Notes: generated from the letters alone by a model not told the origin. Shown: positions 1-12,548, numbered from the stretch's first letter. The stretch is 64,000 nucleotides of DNA from Liopterus haemorrhoidalis (GCA_963971575.1 OZ020611.1:22551279-22615278), one strand, 5' to 3'. Translations and numbers: made by a program.

Positions 1-529
1 ACAATTACTTATTGGCAGAATAAATTTTATTATTTTGTTATGAATTTGCTTTCCAACGTATACCCTGCATAAGTGGCATGTTTTAGTAGATGTATTACTC
101 CCCCAGCAACTATAGGAACATTTATTATAAGCCACTTTTTGATGAAGAAATTTTGGTAAACAAGCACTGGTAGTAACGTTTTTACATGTCTACTAAACGG
201 TGTCAACAAGCGCCGACAACAGTACACCTAATTAAACGCCTTATAAGCACCATAAGGTTGTAAGAATTATTGCTTCTGCTACTTTTCAAGCAGACTGTCG
301 TGATCTTGTTGTAAAAAACTCAATATAATAATAATAATAAGAATTACTCCTTCCCCACCTCGAGGTTACTGACAGCCACTAAGCCGGACATAACCCTCCT
401 GGATATCGAGACCAAACAGATAAAAAAACTTACATTTTATGTAAATGACTAGTAACGTTACCATCTAATAGTATTTAGTCAATAAATATTATTATTATTA
501 TTAAAGCATCTTATTGTTATATATTTATT

Positions 530-1192
530 CAAAATTAATCAAATTTTAAATCACTGAAATTCAGACTTTTGTCGATGCTGATAGCATAAAGAATCTCTCC
601 AGAGTCTGCTGCTTATTTGCTCGTTTTCTTTCCTCTAGAATGAGTTCATACGGTGCCATTTAAGCTTTTAATCGCCTGCAGATTGAGCCACTTCTTTCGC
701 CATCAGGATCTATGTTATCAATAAAATCAATAGTTAATGGAACCACAAATATGGAATCTTTAATGTTCTGGGTTGTAAACCAGTAAGGTGCTTCTTCTTC
801 ATCGTCTTCTTGCTATTCTTCTTCATCATCTTCTTGCTCTTTTTAATCGCTGTTCTCTGTTTGACTTAATTCAATAAGATCATTAGTTGTCGATTCAGCA
901 TTTTGTCATTGTAAAAGTTCTTCAATATCACAAGCATTCAAATCATCAAATTCTTCACTTTCCAATTGTTGTCCTGTTGCCTCTATCTCGGCAATTCTGG
1001 TATTAACAGTTGCTAATATACTGGAATTGTCTATTAAGCTGGAAACTCGATTTTTTTCAAAGATATCTGAGTTTCGTTACGCATATGCGTGGCAACAGTT
1101 AATGCCTAGTAGATTAGTGAAAAGTTTAAAATTTTTCAACTGCCTAAATATGAATTCGCGTAGATGGAGACCACGTAAATGGAGAAATTACT
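530..1192 (-). pseudogene. pogo/Tigger-like transposase C-terminus, degenerate
   Basis: On the minus strand, 1010 down to about 540 reads FDDLNACDIEELLQ and TTNDLIELSQTE, an acidic C-terminal tail like that of Tigger transposases (compare DIxELLExHxxELTxxDLxEL). Two stop codons interrupt it. The right boundary resembles a Tigger end: the minus strand from 1191 starts CAGTAATTTCTCCATTTACG beside a TA. A second copy of the 540-735 stretch occurs at 31535-31730. The left boundary was not found. Confidence 0.55.
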
Positions 1193-1654
1193 GTATTCCG
1201 ATTTTGAACACTATCCAAATATTGTAAAGTACTCTCTCAAAGATTTTAACATTTTCGATGTATTGTTCGTTCTTTTAAAATGAAGCATAATTTTATATAA
1301 TCGATAGCTTTATATTATACAAGATAAAGTTTCATTATAAATATTTTGAAGTAACTTTATAATTAAAGTGCAGTATCTACTTGAATGTTTGCTCTAATCA
1401 TATTAGATTACGCTCTGGCTCTTTAAACTTTTCCAAGAAGCATTATCGCCTTTTAAAAAGCTGTGAGAAAATTGCAAAACTCCCTTCGGCAATAATTGTA
1501 TTTACTCTGTAGAACTTCAATTACAAAGTAAATAAAATTACGTCATATTGCACGATAAATAGTAAGAATATCTTTTAAGCAAAACAACGTTAATGTCGCA
1601 GTTTTCTAACTTGCTTTATTTTCAACACGTGGCAGATTCACTGTAATTGCCAGA
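1193..1654. other. AT-rich unassigned sequence
   Basis: No gene, no recognised element boundary and no tandem structure seen. The same holds for 1-529, apart from short (AAT)n runs. Confidence 0.5.
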
Positions 1655-1924
1655 TTTTCATTTTTAGGGTTTTGTAGGCATGACCAAAAAGGCCTTCGTT
1701 GCCCAGGATTTTTTCTTACGGTTAAAGATAAATACGGGCAAAGGTCCGGTTGGCCCGCTTCCATCTTTGAAAGATGGTGGATGTTCGTGGTTAGTGATGT
1801 GAAAACTGTTAAATAGAACAAACAATTTTTTTTTAGTTTCTTGGGGATGGGGCAGAGCCCGCGAGCCCCCTCCATGGAGGCGCGCCTGTGGTTGTCTGTC
1901 TGTCTGTGTGCCGGCCTGCCTGCC

Positions 1925-1963
<39 letters not shown>

Positions 1964-2345
1964 ACGGTAGAAATTGTAGCCACACGGTTGAACATAGAAA
2001 GTTGAAAATTACTTATTTGACCCACATATAGGAAAACTATAGAGAGTTTAAAAAACAAATCGCGGGAAAATATAAACAAATATGTATTTAATGAAAAAAT
2101 ACATGTATTTTTTTAATTTTGAGTGGGGTATCTAATGAAGCCATATTTTAATTTTTGAACAACCATTTATTAAATGGGATTTTCGCAATATCTGTCAGAA
2201 AACTTTTATTCCCCACCGTATTTCCCAGAGAGGTTGATCTTATAATCTGAAAAAAATCTCAATAATGTACAAGTTTTTCGAAAAATATCGTTTTTTTTTG
2301 TCAAAAATATTTTTTTTTATAAATTTTCTTTTTATCAACCTGTCG
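1655..2345 (+). mobile_element. HINE-A repeat, divergent 5' part
   Basis: The block starts TTTTTAGGGTTTTGTAGG, the 5' terminus of the HINE-A family, then has a (GTCT)n tract at 1893-1963 and the body segment with gtagccacacggttgaac. The 3' half of the family is missing or too divergent to see. The apparent reading frame on the minus strand is driven by the microsatellite and is not a gene. Confidence 0.6.
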
Positions 2346-2779
2346 AGAAAAGGGAGCTTGCTATCTTTTTCAGTTTCATGTGTGAATTTAATGGTATCTA
2401 ATATGGCATGAATTTCATTTAAAAAGTCATTAATATTATTATTAGAGGTATCAAAAAATGGCGAAAATAATGTCCAAAATTATTTAAAGTTATTATTCAA
2501 TCAAAACTGAACTCATAAACTGAAGAAGATAATATAATATTATCGAAACCGGTCTTTTCAAACATTTTGTAATTTTTTAATGACCTAATTCCCGAAAATA
2601 TCATCTGTTATATTATTAACAAGGTCGAGAAAAAAAAAAAATAAATTATTGAATATGATTTTATATTTTTAATTTTTAATTGTTGTTATATTCGGATCAA
2701 AAATGTATGTTTAAAATTTTATTTTCTGACTTACGTAGGCCCTTTTTTAGGTTCGTAGACCTATATGTGTGCTCTATTC

Positions 2780-3503
2780 CAGTGTTTCTCAACCTTTTCT
2801 GGCATGGGACCCCCCAAAATTTTGTATATATTGTCTGCGGCCCACCGGTATATCATCCCCTTAATGCTACAACCAGGTAACTTGAAATTAGTAGTTTCTC
2901 AGAAAATCAATTTTAAGTTTTGAAGGGCAATAAACAGCAATGGACTTATTTATTTGTTTTAATGCGTTTTTGTACTTAAGACATATAGCAGTACTTATTT
3001 AGACTTAGCATTACAAAGATAATAAATAATTGGATAGGTAGGTGCGAATAGCTCAAAATACCCAAAATTCGAGTTACCCAGTTGTAGTATTAAGGGGACG
3101 ATATATATTGTGTGTATCAAGATAGAGAGACACGATTTTTCTAGAAAATGTGACACGTTAACAGGGAATAACAGGGTTATTAGGGAAAAATTTTGATCAT
3201 TAAAATTTATCCAAAGAATTGAATAATAGTACTGTAATTTTCCCGAATAAACCGGAAGTAAAGGATGTCGAGGACAATTTTTTGTTTTTAAATGGAAACG
3301 TTGGTATCTTCGGATAGAGCTTTAAAAAAAAACAACTTTTACTTAATCATTTATTTAATATCTTTTACGGTTGACGAAAAATTGTATTCTTTATAATGAC
3401 TTGAAACTAAATATTTTTATTTATAAGTATTCAAAGTGCCTCCCATTTTGATTTAAAACTTTCGTATCCATACTCTCGAGTTATATGTAGCTCGGAGCAC
3501 AAT

Positions 3504-3553
<50 letters not shown>

Positions 3554-3610
3554 CATGCTTCGATCTTGTATGACTTCGAATTTTCACGGCCCCCCGGTTG
3601 AGAAACGCTG
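2780..3610. mobile_element. hAT-like MITE with 8-bp TSD CTCTATTC
   Basis: An 831-bp element is bounded by CAGTGTTTCTCAACC on the left and the inverse of CAGCGTTTCTCAACC on the right (14 of 15 match). It is flanked on both sides by the identical octamer CTCTATTC at 2772-2779 and 3611-3618. Eight-base TSDs and CAG-type ends are hallmarks of the hAT superfamily. No transposase frame remains. An (AT)n microsatellite at 3508-3550 lies inside. Confidence 0.9.
3508..3550. repeat. (AT)n microsatellite
   Basis: About 42 bases of uninterrupted AT dinucleotide repeat lie within the hAT-like MITE. Confidence 0.95.
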
Positions 3611-3618
3611 CTCTATTC

Positions 3619-4458
3619 AACTATAAAACACCAATTGACGGCAACAAACCAAACTAAAATGGCAGTCGAAACACATCGTTAACCTATTTTTCTCCTATCC
3701 TATATAATATAAAGTTTTTCACAAACAGTTCTGTCCTATTTTTAAACCAAAAATGACAATAATATACTTAGTTTTTCCATCTAAAATTTCATGATTTGTG
3801 GAAACGTTTTAAAAACTGTCGTTAGATTTTACATTTGGGATGTAGCGAATATTTGCTGTTCGAGTTTCGTAATCAATTCTATCATCCGACCCTGTATTGA
3901 TTGCGCAGAATAAATTCAATCTCATTCATGATTTGCAGAATGTTGACGTCGCATTCTCAGTGTTTGCCAAATAAACATACAATAACATTTATCATGACCT
4001 TGCTTGTTTATTGTTAGTAGAAAATAATGGATGTTTTCCAAACTATATTTATAGAATTGTTTTATCAATGCAAAAATATATCTAAATATGGATGGTTGTC
4101 CATATTTAGTTTACAATTATTTACATTTTTATTAAAATTATTTACATTTTTACTAAAATTATTTTTTAATTTTAAATTTTTTACTAGCTGATTTACCCGG
4201 AATTGTTTAGATATGCCATATTATTATCGCCTCCCGTCCCAGGAACTTGTAATTTCGGTGTTGAAAGATGCTGTACCAGTGTTGCCACTTGACAGGGAAT
4301 TTCCTTTTTTCAGGGAATTTTTCATGTCTAGAGGGAAAAAGGGAAATTTCGCCAAAAAAAGAGAATTTTCCACATCTGATAGATTGATAGATGTCCCGTA
4401 TCAAGATATGTCCCTCATTCTAACTTTTGTGTGGACTTGTATTGGAGGAGATGAAGAC
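3619..4458. other. AT-rich unassigned sequence
   Basis: No gene recognised. The overlapping frames on both strands at 4207-4476 follow a repeated GGGAATTT motif that recurs at 5920-5985 and are not supported as coding. Confidence 0.4.
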
Positions 4459-5775
4459 CTTTTTAGGGTTTTGTAGGTATGACTAAAAAACCCTTATACC
4501 GTCATTTTGTCGTCTGTCTGCCTGTTCGGTAAAAATTGTAGCCAAAACGGCTAAAACTAGAGAGTTGAAATTTGGCATGCTTATACAACTCTTTGACCCG
4601 CACATAGGAAAAATACTAAAACATCTAAAAAACATATCCCACTAAAAATATAAACAAATATGTGCTCGTCGAAAAAAAAAATATTTTTTTAAAATTCTGA
4701 GTAGGGTATCAAATGAAAGCCCTTGGTACGTGGATTAACGATCAAATTTTTATTTTTGCAAAAAAAGTATTTTGAAGCGATTTTAGCCAAAATTGTGCAA
4801 AAAAAAATTTTGTCCCACACCCTGTATCCCAGATGGTAAAAATCTGAAAAAATTCTAAGTAATGTACAGTGGTGTGAACCGGAATAGTACAACAGGAATT
4901 TTTGATCAGATTATGTTTTTGGAAAAAAAAGCATTTTTTGTGTTTTTTTGCTAATAATGTTGAAAACTTATAGTTATATAACGCACTAAACTGTAACGTG
5001 TATCTTGGTGCAATGGTTACGGTACTAGCGTTCTGCCCAAGAAAATGAGTTTGAATCCCACGAGAAGAGACAATATTATTTTTTATTTTTTTTTTTTCAT
5101 TTTTATTTTGTTTAAATTATTTTTTCAAAATTCTAGTTATATTTTGGCAAATGTTGCATTTAATTTTTAAAAGCGTAAATTTAATAACCAGTGGAAATTG
5201 TTGAAATTATAATTTAATTCTGTTTGAATGTACACGAAATCAAAGGGAGGAGCTATGACTAGAAACAACCAATGAAGCCATAGGCGCAATTTTCAAAATC
5301 TTAATGAACCTTGCTATGTAAAAAAAATACTGCACATATTAAGAAACCTAAATAATGGTATTAGGCACTCGAATTAAAATTAACATAAAAATATTTTAAC
5401 CTAAAATTTGTTTTTAAAGCTCTTAGATTAAGAGATGATAAATTATTTTTAAAATATTGTTCATTTTACAGTGAATACTACAAAGCATAATATGTCCTAC
5501 ACACTTAGCATTCCGCCTTCACTTAATATTTTTAGATTATATATCTAAGAGGAATTCTTTCAAAATTTTATTGAACATTGCTATATAAAAAAAAAAAAAA
5601 ACTGCACATATTTAGAAACTTACATAATGGTATTAGTCATTCGAATTAAAATTAACAAAAAATAAATAAAATATTTTAACATAAAATTTGTTTTGGCATT
5701 CCAAATAATCATTATTCACTTACTAAATACCTGCGAAACCCTGAAATGTGTGAAAATTCACACTTCACATAATTT
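4459..5775 (+). mobile_element. HINE-A repeat, full length with internal duplication
   Basis: The 5' end is TTTTTAGGGTTTTGTAGG and the 3' end is ATACCTGCGAAACCCT followed by the stem-loop GTGTGAAAATTCACAC and a T-run. The (GTCT) tract is short here. A tRNA-like cassette sits at about 4999-5066. The 3' body is duplicated: 5290-5440 and 5550-5700 are similar, separated by a segment (5400-5540) typical of the other HINE-A subfamily seen at 9280-9380, so this copy looks chimaeric. Confidence 0.75.
4999..5066 (+). promoter_or_regulatory. tRNA-like pol III promoter cassette inside HINE-A
   Basis: TGGTGCAATGGTTACGG resembles a tRNA A box and GTTTGAATCC a B box decayed at its CpG. The cloverleaf is not convincing, so this is a tRNA-derived relic and not a tRNA gene. 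Confidence 0.5.
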
Positions 5776-6105
5776 TTTTTTTTTGCTCTTCACTTGGATT
5801 TTGGGAGGTGAGGACTTTTTTGTTTTTTGCTCATCACTTAAATTTTGAGAGCTTAAATTGTGAGAAGCTTTTTTTAGCACCAGCTCACATTCCATTGTAA
5901 AACAACTGGTTACTTTAGGCAAGGGAATTTTCTTGAGAAAAAGGGAATTTTTGCATCACCCAAAGGAAATTTTCCTTTCAGGCAGGTGGCAATACTGTGC
6001 TGTACAGTGTTAATACAGCTGTCCTGTCAACCAGTCGAAGGAATTTCCTGTCTTTTTTAAAGGATTCTAAAGACTTGCAATATTGGGTTCAGATCGGTTA
6101 AAGCA

Positions 6106-6141
6106 GCGGTTCTTAACCGGGGGGTCCCAACCCCCAGGGAA
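6106..6141 (+). mobile_element. hAT terminus fragment
   Basis: CAGCGGTTCTTAACCGGGGG is a typical Charlie-like hAT end. It stops abruptly where HINE-B sequence begins, so only the tip is left. Confidence 0.5.
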
Positions 6142-7152
6142 ATATTTTTCTGTTGCTAAAATATTCGCAAAAATCTTAAAATCGACACGAGTAAACTCCC
6201 ATTTTAGTCAACCGATTTTTACCAAAAGTTGATCAACTCGTGCCATTAATGTCAAAACCTTAAATAAGTTTCATAAAAATTCTTTTAGCCGAATTTGCTC
6301 TGCACGTGTACACAGACAGACAGACAGACAGACAGACGGACAGACAGACCGACAGAAATCATGCTAAAAATAGTCAAAACGTTTGTAGGGACCTCAATTC
6401 CTGGAGATCTATCGAAATCTCGAAATGTCATAATCGGTATGATCACAATACCTCCCTTATTATGTTGGCGGCCGGTAAAATTCAGCTGTGGCCAACACAG
6501 GACCGACCGCCATCACAATGTACTTGTATAAAATAAATTCTAGCAGCAGAGTAGAAATAACATAGCCTAATATTTTCTAACAGATATATTTTTTATCATA
6601 ACCATGGAAATGTTACATATATATATATTTTTTTTTATTTAACTTCATTGTATATTTGCAAACGTTACATATAAGTATAAAAAAAAAAAATAGGTACTTT
6701 TTTAAAAATTTCGAAAATTTTTTCAATTTTTTTTTCGTTTTATCAAAATATGTCTCAAATAAAATTTGTTAGTTATTGCTTTTATAGCAACTTTTGTTAA
6801 ATACATTTTTTCGAAATATTTTTCTGTTAAATATTCGCAAAAATCTTAAAATCGACACGAGTAAACTCCCATTTCTAGATAACCGATTTTTACCAACAGT
6901 TGATCAACTCGTGCCATTGATGTCAAAAGCTTAAATATGAAGTTTCATAAAAATCCTTTTAGCCGAATTTGCTCTGCACGTGTACACAGACAGATGAACG
7001 GAAGGACAGACAGACCGACAGACATCATGCTAAAAATAGTCAAATTGTTATCTAGGGACCTCAATTCGTGGAGATCTATTGAAATCTCAAAATGTCAAAA
7101 TCGGTATGATCACAATACCTCCCTTATATATGTTGGCGGTCGGTAAAAAGAC
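6142..7152 (-). mobile_element. HINE-B repeat, head-to-tail dimer (first unit truncated)
   Basis: Two HINE-B units lie in the same orientation. The unit at 6142-6477 ends GGCGGCCGGTAAAA and directly abuts the second unit at 6478-7152, which opens with the stem-loop end CAGCTGTGGCCAACACAGG and closes GGCGGTCGGTAAAAA. Each has a (GACA)n tract (about 6315-6350 and 6987-7022). Frames through these tracts are not genes. Direct head-to-tail arrays are known for rolling-circle elements. Confidence 0.75.
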
Positions 7153-8189
7153 AAATTCCATAATAATTTATTGTAATACTAATATTACTAGAATTTACAA
7201 CACTAATATAGTTACCTTCACTTTCCAAATTATATCAGTACAAATCCATATATCCTTAATGGAATTTACTAGATAATATTTAGTCATCGCGAAAACAAAT
7301 ACAAACAAAGATAAGGAAAACGAAACGGAAAAAATTCAGTAGGTAATTTTCCAAGTCGCAATACACATTCTTATCTATTGTAATATACTATTACTTCTTA
7401 TTACTTATTGCATCAGCTCTTTTGTGAATTCGTGCTAATATGATAAACACACAAAACTAAATTCACATGTACATACAATAACGGACTGACATTGTTCGAC
7501 ATGGCAATTGTGTTAGAACAAAGACTAGACATAAAGTACACAAATACATTCAACTTGTTGGGTTTTCCTTTGAGGTTTTTGTTTGCAAACTTAAGGTCTT
7601 GTGACGATGATTCAATGTGTTTATACCTAGGATGATTAAGTACTTAATCATCCTAGGTTTATACCACATTATTACCGACTAATAGTCTGTATAGTTTGTA
7701 GTGCCCAAATACATAGATATTTGCTAAAAAAATGTTATTTACGGAACGCGGTTTCTGATGATTTATAAAATGACTAGCTGGAGTAAAGCCGCATACAGAC
7801 CTCTTTAAATTAACACGTTGTAGTCTCTTCGTTGTTAACTCTTATGGAGCGGTGCTATTTAAAAAGTACCCCACAAAATTTGAATAAAATAATCGTTCTT
7901 GAGTTTTGTAGATACTATAAATACTTTATTTACCTACTTATGAAACAATGTAGGTAAATATTTTTTTTATATTTTATTTTAATCATCTAATATTAATTAA
8001 TTTATTTTTCATGAATTTTATTGGTTATTTTTAAGTAAAGGGCGGAGCCAACTCGGGTGAATTCCCTGAATATTTGCAACGCAGCTACGCCTAAACACCC
8101 GATGCAGTATGAATATTTACGTCGGACAGGACGGACCTATCAGTTTGGGCGTATACTATGCTTTGCTAGAAATTTTGTTGGTTAGTATG
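7153..8189. other. unassigned sequence with one palindrome
   Basis: Apart from the palindrome at 7625-7658, nothing coding or repetitive is recognised. Confidence 0.5.
7625..7658. repeat. 34-bp perfect palindrome without spacer
   Basis: ACCTAGGATGATTAAGT is followed immediately by its exact reverse complement, giving 17-bp arms with the centre between 7641 and 7642. No known element boundary was recognised here. Confidence 0.9.
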
Positions 8190-8480
8190 ACAACATGATC
8201 CCGAGACACAGGTCGGGTTGGTCGTTCGGTCGTAGGTAGAACGTCGTTTAGAGCCGGCTCTTGCTTAGAGCCGGTTCTTGCAATATATGAACTGTAAACA
8301 TGATCCCGAGACACAGGTCGGTCGCTCGTTCGGTCGTAGGTAGAACGTCGCTTAGAGCCGGGTCTTTTGCTTAGAGCCGGCACTTGCTTAGAGCCGGTTC
8401 TTGCAATATATGAACTGTAAACATGATCCCGAGACACAGGTCAGTCAGTTGCCGGTCGTTCGGTCGTAGGTAGAACGTCG
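8190..8480. repeat. tandem repeat, three units of about 107-124 bp
   Basis: The start GATCCCGAGACACAGGTC recurs at about 8197, 8303 and 8425. Each unit continues through a GGTCGTTCGGTCGTAGGTAG segment and AGAGCCGG motifs. The open frame across it on the minus strand simply follows the repeat. Confidence 0.85.
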
Positions 8481-8729
8481 CTTAGCCCCGACTCTTATCT
8501 AACATTTTTGAAACAAACAATTCACTTTATGTAGCTACTGTATTTTAAACCAGATGTGTTAAGTTTATGGCGATGTTTATTGCCCTTATAAATCGGACAT
8601 CTGGGATTTGGGCAATATTTTTAATATTTTTATATAGTATGGTTGTAAGAAAACACAGACTATGCCTATTAGTTTCAAATAAACTGCCCTACAAATTGAT
8701 GACAAAATACACTTTATGATAATACATTA

Positions 8730-8936
8730 CAAGCAGAGTTCTCGCGAAGTTCAACATGACATCGATCCAGATCCGGATCACTCCGGTCACTGCTCACAAT
8801 CGCCCGACCAATCGTATTCTTGAAACTTGAAACTATACCGTGAGCCGGCTCATTTCAATTTGGTAAACCGTGTCACTTCGGTCAGTGTACTGAGCCGGCT
8901 CAGTGAGCCGGTTCGTTCATGAACGACCCATCTCTA
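8730..8936. mobile_element. hAT-like right end
   Basis: The stretch ending GTTCATGAACGACCCATCTC, with repeated GAGCCGGCTC motifs before it, looks like an insect hAT terminus. The AGAGCCGG motifs of the tandem array at 8190-8480 may belong to the same element. No left end or TSD was identified. Confidence 0.4.
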
Positions 8937-8937
8937 G

Positions 8938-9434
8938 TGTGAACCGAAATAGTACAACAGGAATTTTTGATCAGATTATGTTTTCGGAAAATAACGCATT
9001 TTTTGTGGTTTTTGGTTCACAAAGTACAAAAGTTATACCAAAGTAAGACACTCACATGCAAGGCGTACGATAGCGTAGTGGTTAGAGCACTGGTGTCGTA
9101 AGCTAAAATGCGCTGGAAACGAACGGTTTCGAGTACGGAGTGAATTTTATTTTTTCTGTTTTTTTTTTTTGCATTTTTATTATGTTGAAAATATTTTGTC
9201 AAAATTCTAGTTATATTTTGACAAATGTTGTATTTAATTTTTAAGAGCGTAAATTTAATAACCAGTCTTATTATATGATTAACAGACGATAAATTATTTT
9301 TAAAATATCGTTCATTTTGCCGTGATTACTACAAAGTAAAATTTGTCCTACACACTCAGTATGCCGCCTTCACTTATTATATACCTGCGAAACCCTGCAA
9401 TGTCTGAATATTCACACTTCACATCAATTTTTTA
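8938..9434 (+). mobile_element. HINE-A repeat, 3' half with tRNA-like cassette
   Basis: The copy starts inside the family at GTGTGAACCGAAATAGTACA and keeps the 3' end (ATACCTGCGAAACCCTG, stem-loop with arms GTGTGAA/TTCACAC partly decayed, T-run). At 9061-9135 a tRNA-like cassette shows an A box (TAGCGTAGTGGTTAGAGC) and a weak B box (GGTTTCGAGTAC). This cassette is unlike the one at 4999 and 57921. Confidence 0.75.
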
Positions 9435-10005
9435 TTTAACATTACCGTGTCATCATGATAAAGTCTTTATTGCACGTTGTCATGGCAATGTCATAAAACC
9501 AACGATATGAAAAAATGGCGTACAGTTCAATATATATGTCGTGACAGGGTGTGAAGGCTGTGCGTGAAATTAGTAATGAAGATGAATTATATTCTTTCTC
9601 AGACATAAATTATACAGTCATGTGTAGTAACACATATTATTGTATATTTATTTGGTGGGAGAACGTTTCTGTATTATTACGTTACTACGTCAGACGTTGT
9701 TATTGTTTACAATATGTACCTACTTAGACCAACTACTTAAAACAGCATGAGTTTGGAAAAGACGTAAAGGTGCGTCAAAGGTTCAAAGACACCGGCCCCG
9801 GTGGAGCTCTGGCTAATAGACAAGTGCACATAATGATAGTCCAGTGCAATACTCACATAAATCAAGCATGTTCTTTCTGCAATTTTGATGTCCGACTGTG
9901 GTGGTGTTTAAGTTTGGAGATCTAACAAATAAATATAATGTGCAAGTGTTAGAATGTGAATTGATACTTCTTTCTTTGACTGTTCTCTGCAACTACAATC
10001 ATGAT
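9435..10005. other. unassigned sequence
   Basis: No gene or element recognised between the HINE-A 3' end and the hAT left end. Confidence 0.5.
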
Positions 10006-10914
10006 CAGGCCTGGGCAAATGGAGGCCCGCGGGCCGGATCCGGCCCATCTGAAATTCTATCCGGCTCGCGAAGCATTTTATAAATTATTGTGTCCTGCAA
10101 AAATATTACTGTCTGTCCAATATAAATTGCCACATGAAAAGAATTTCAGAAAAAAAAAATCAGCTGTGGCCACCACAGGACCGACCGCCATAATATAAGT
10201 ACTTATATAAAATACATTCTAGCAGTAGAGTAGAAATAACTTGGCTTAATATTTTCTAACAGAGATATTATTTATCATGGCGATGGAAACGTTACATATA
10301 AACATGAAAAAATTGAGACTTCGAAAAATTTTACAGAAATTTTTCGTTTTATCAAAAAACGTCTCAAATAAAAGTTATTAGTTATTGCTTTTATTGCAAC
10401 TTTTGTTCAATATATTTTTTCGAAATATTTTTCTGTTGTGAAATATTCACAAAAATCTTAAAATCGATACGAGTAAACTCCCATTTTTAGTCGACTGATT
10501 TTTACCAAAAGTTGATCAACTCGTGCCATTGATGGCAGAAGCTTAAATATGAAGTTTCATAAAAATCCTTTCAGCCGAATTTGCTCTACACGTGTACACA
10601 GACGGACAGACAGACAGTCGGACGGACAGACAGACCGACAAACATCATGCTAAAAATAGTCAAAACGTTATGTAGGGACCTCAATTCGTGGAGATCCATC
10701 GAAATCTCGAAATGTCAAAATCGATATGATCACAATTCCTCCCTTATATATATATGTTGGCGGTCGGTAAAAAAAAAAAATCAATACATTATTTGAAGCG
10801 GTTCCAATAAAACACATTAAAATTATTTTAAATTGTGAGTCTTCATTTTTTTTTTCCGCGTTCAAATTTTCATCCGCAATATGGCCCGACAGCCAAAAGA
10901 TTTGCCCACCCATG
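10006..10914. mobile_element. Charlie-like hAT element split by a HINE-B
   Basis: The left end CAGGCCTGGGCAAATGGAGG, with GGCCCGCGGGCCGG following, is typical of Charlie-like hATs. The right end is TTTGCCCACCCATG. Flanks ATCATGAT (9998-10005) and ATCATAAT (10915-10922) differ by one base, so they fit an aged 8-bp TSD. Most of the interior is a HINE-B copy. Confidence 0.7.
10147..10781 (-). mobile_element. HINE-B repeat, full length
   Basis: Bounded by A-runs in + orientation: AAATCAGCTGTGGCCACCAC (3' stem-loop end) to GGCGGTCGGTAAAAA (5' end). The inverted pair ACCGACCGCCA/TGGCGGTCGGT is present, as is the GACA/GACG tract around 10600-10640. Confidence 0.8.
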
Positions 10915-11577
10915 ATCATAATGCTCTCTCTATGCGCACCATAAATACCAGTATTTATCACAAGAAAAACAATACGTGAAACTCTATTTTTTTGTCATTT
11001 GTAGAAAATAACAATTTTCTTACGTTTTTGGTATTATAATTCAGTTGTAGAAAAAATATTATGTGCACCGCGGGCGTGAAATGCAACTCTGGAGTGATCG
11101 AATCGACCCAATATTTACCTATTTATAAAATAAGATCTGAGAGATTCATAATTTGGAAAAAAATGGTAGATAAATTTAGTTGAAAATTCGCACTTCATAA
11201 TTTTATTTCTTACAGTTTTGCTTGGTATTTACATTTAATGGAGCGTAAAAATGTTGTTTCATGATTTTTCAAACACACGTTGCAAATTATTCTTAGTCAT
11301 GTAATGCTGTTTAAAAAAAATACTTGTTTATTTTTTCCAGATCACGTTCGATAATCACGCGGTTATTATTTTTATAATCTTGGCAGATTTATGCTACCAC
11401 AAACTGAAGTAATATAAGTAATACAACAAATATGTGCTGTAATTGTTTTTAAAAACAATGTCACTGATATGAGTGATTAAAAAAATATGTGGCGTAAATG
11501 ATTTTTTTATTTTTGTTTATAATTCTTGGTTACGACCTTGTCTTATCTCGATTGAAGATCATTATCAAATGAGTGAT
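10915..11577. other. AT-rich unassigned sequence
   Basis: No gene or element recognised. Confidence 0.5.
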
Positions 11578-12203
11578 ACATATCGTCGGCTTACTTGTAA
11601 ATACTTCAAAGGCCTTATCACACTAGAGTTATTATTGAAGTCTAAACTTGGAAAATTAAAGTCTTTGCATTCGAATCGAAGTCTTGTGTGTGTGATAGCA
11701 TGACAAAAAACCTTTAAGTCTGAGCAAATACATCGAGATATATTTCCCCCGTCTCTAGGAGACAGACGAAATCCAAGTCTTCAAGTGCGCGTGCGCGGCC
11801 TCGCCCTCTCAGTCAGATCAAGTGAGATGGGTGTATTGATAACGTTATGTACGCAGACGCAAGTTACTTTTCCCTGTTTCGCGTGTGATAGCTGAAGACT
11901 TGAATCCTGGAAGAAGACTTACAAAATAAAACTTGGATAGCGTTCTAGTGTGATACGCCTTTAAGTCCGAGAAGCATAACTTTTCAGGAGAGACAAAAAA
12001 ACTTGCTACAATCATTATTTTAGAACTCTGTTGTATGAAATTTTCATGAAATATTAGTAATACAATTTCAGTTACAATGGTCAAAACATTTTATGATTAT
12101 TTTATCATTTTTGTATTATTTTACGGAAATAATAAAACAAAAACAAAAATAAAAACAGTCGAAAATCAGGCTTAGAAGGTTTTACAAGTAAGCCGACGAT
12201 ATG
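11578..12203. mobile_element. nested inverted-repeat elements
   Basis: An outer pair, CGTCGGCTTACTTGTAAA near 11584 and its inverse near 12181-12196, frames about 625 bp. Inside, AAAGGCCTTATCACACTAGA at 11608 is matched by the inverse of AAAGGCGTATCACACTAGA ending at 11962, a MITE of about 355 bp. TSDs were not resolved and the families are not recognised. Confidence 0.6.
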
Positions 12204-12439
12204 TAAATCTTTTATTATTTATATGTTTATCTGTTTGTCTCTTGGTTGCACAGTCAAGTATGCACCTTCATCTTTCTCAGAATTGTCTTCCAAGCAAACC
12301 TACTGTGACAAAAATGTTTTAATTTCGCTCATGGGACGCCTATGGTGGAATTTCGTGATATAATCTGGAAAGTTCTAGTAAGTCATACATTGAACAATCT
12401 AGAAGTCTTTTTTTTAATTTCACGTTTATGACCTATGCT

Positions 12440-12548
12440 GCGAAGGCAATTAGCCAGGATAATTCTAATTTTTCTTATGATAAATCCATGCCTGAACAGG
12501 ATTCGAAGTCGAGACCTTAGCAACGCAGGGCACATGTGTTACCACTAC
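12440..12548 (-). mobile_element. tRNA-derived SINE, truncated copy
   Basis: The minus strand carries the same tRNA-like head as the SINE at 21726-21939: TAGTGGTAACACATGTGCCC, then a decayed B box, CGACTTCGAATCC, and the tail segment with CCTGGCTAATT. Its 5' end is cut at about 12548 and no TSD was seen. Confidence 0.65.

Noticed and set aside
4207..4476. Overlapping 65- and 87-residue frames
   Set aside because: Both depend on repeated GGGAATTT words and show no domain or splice signals.
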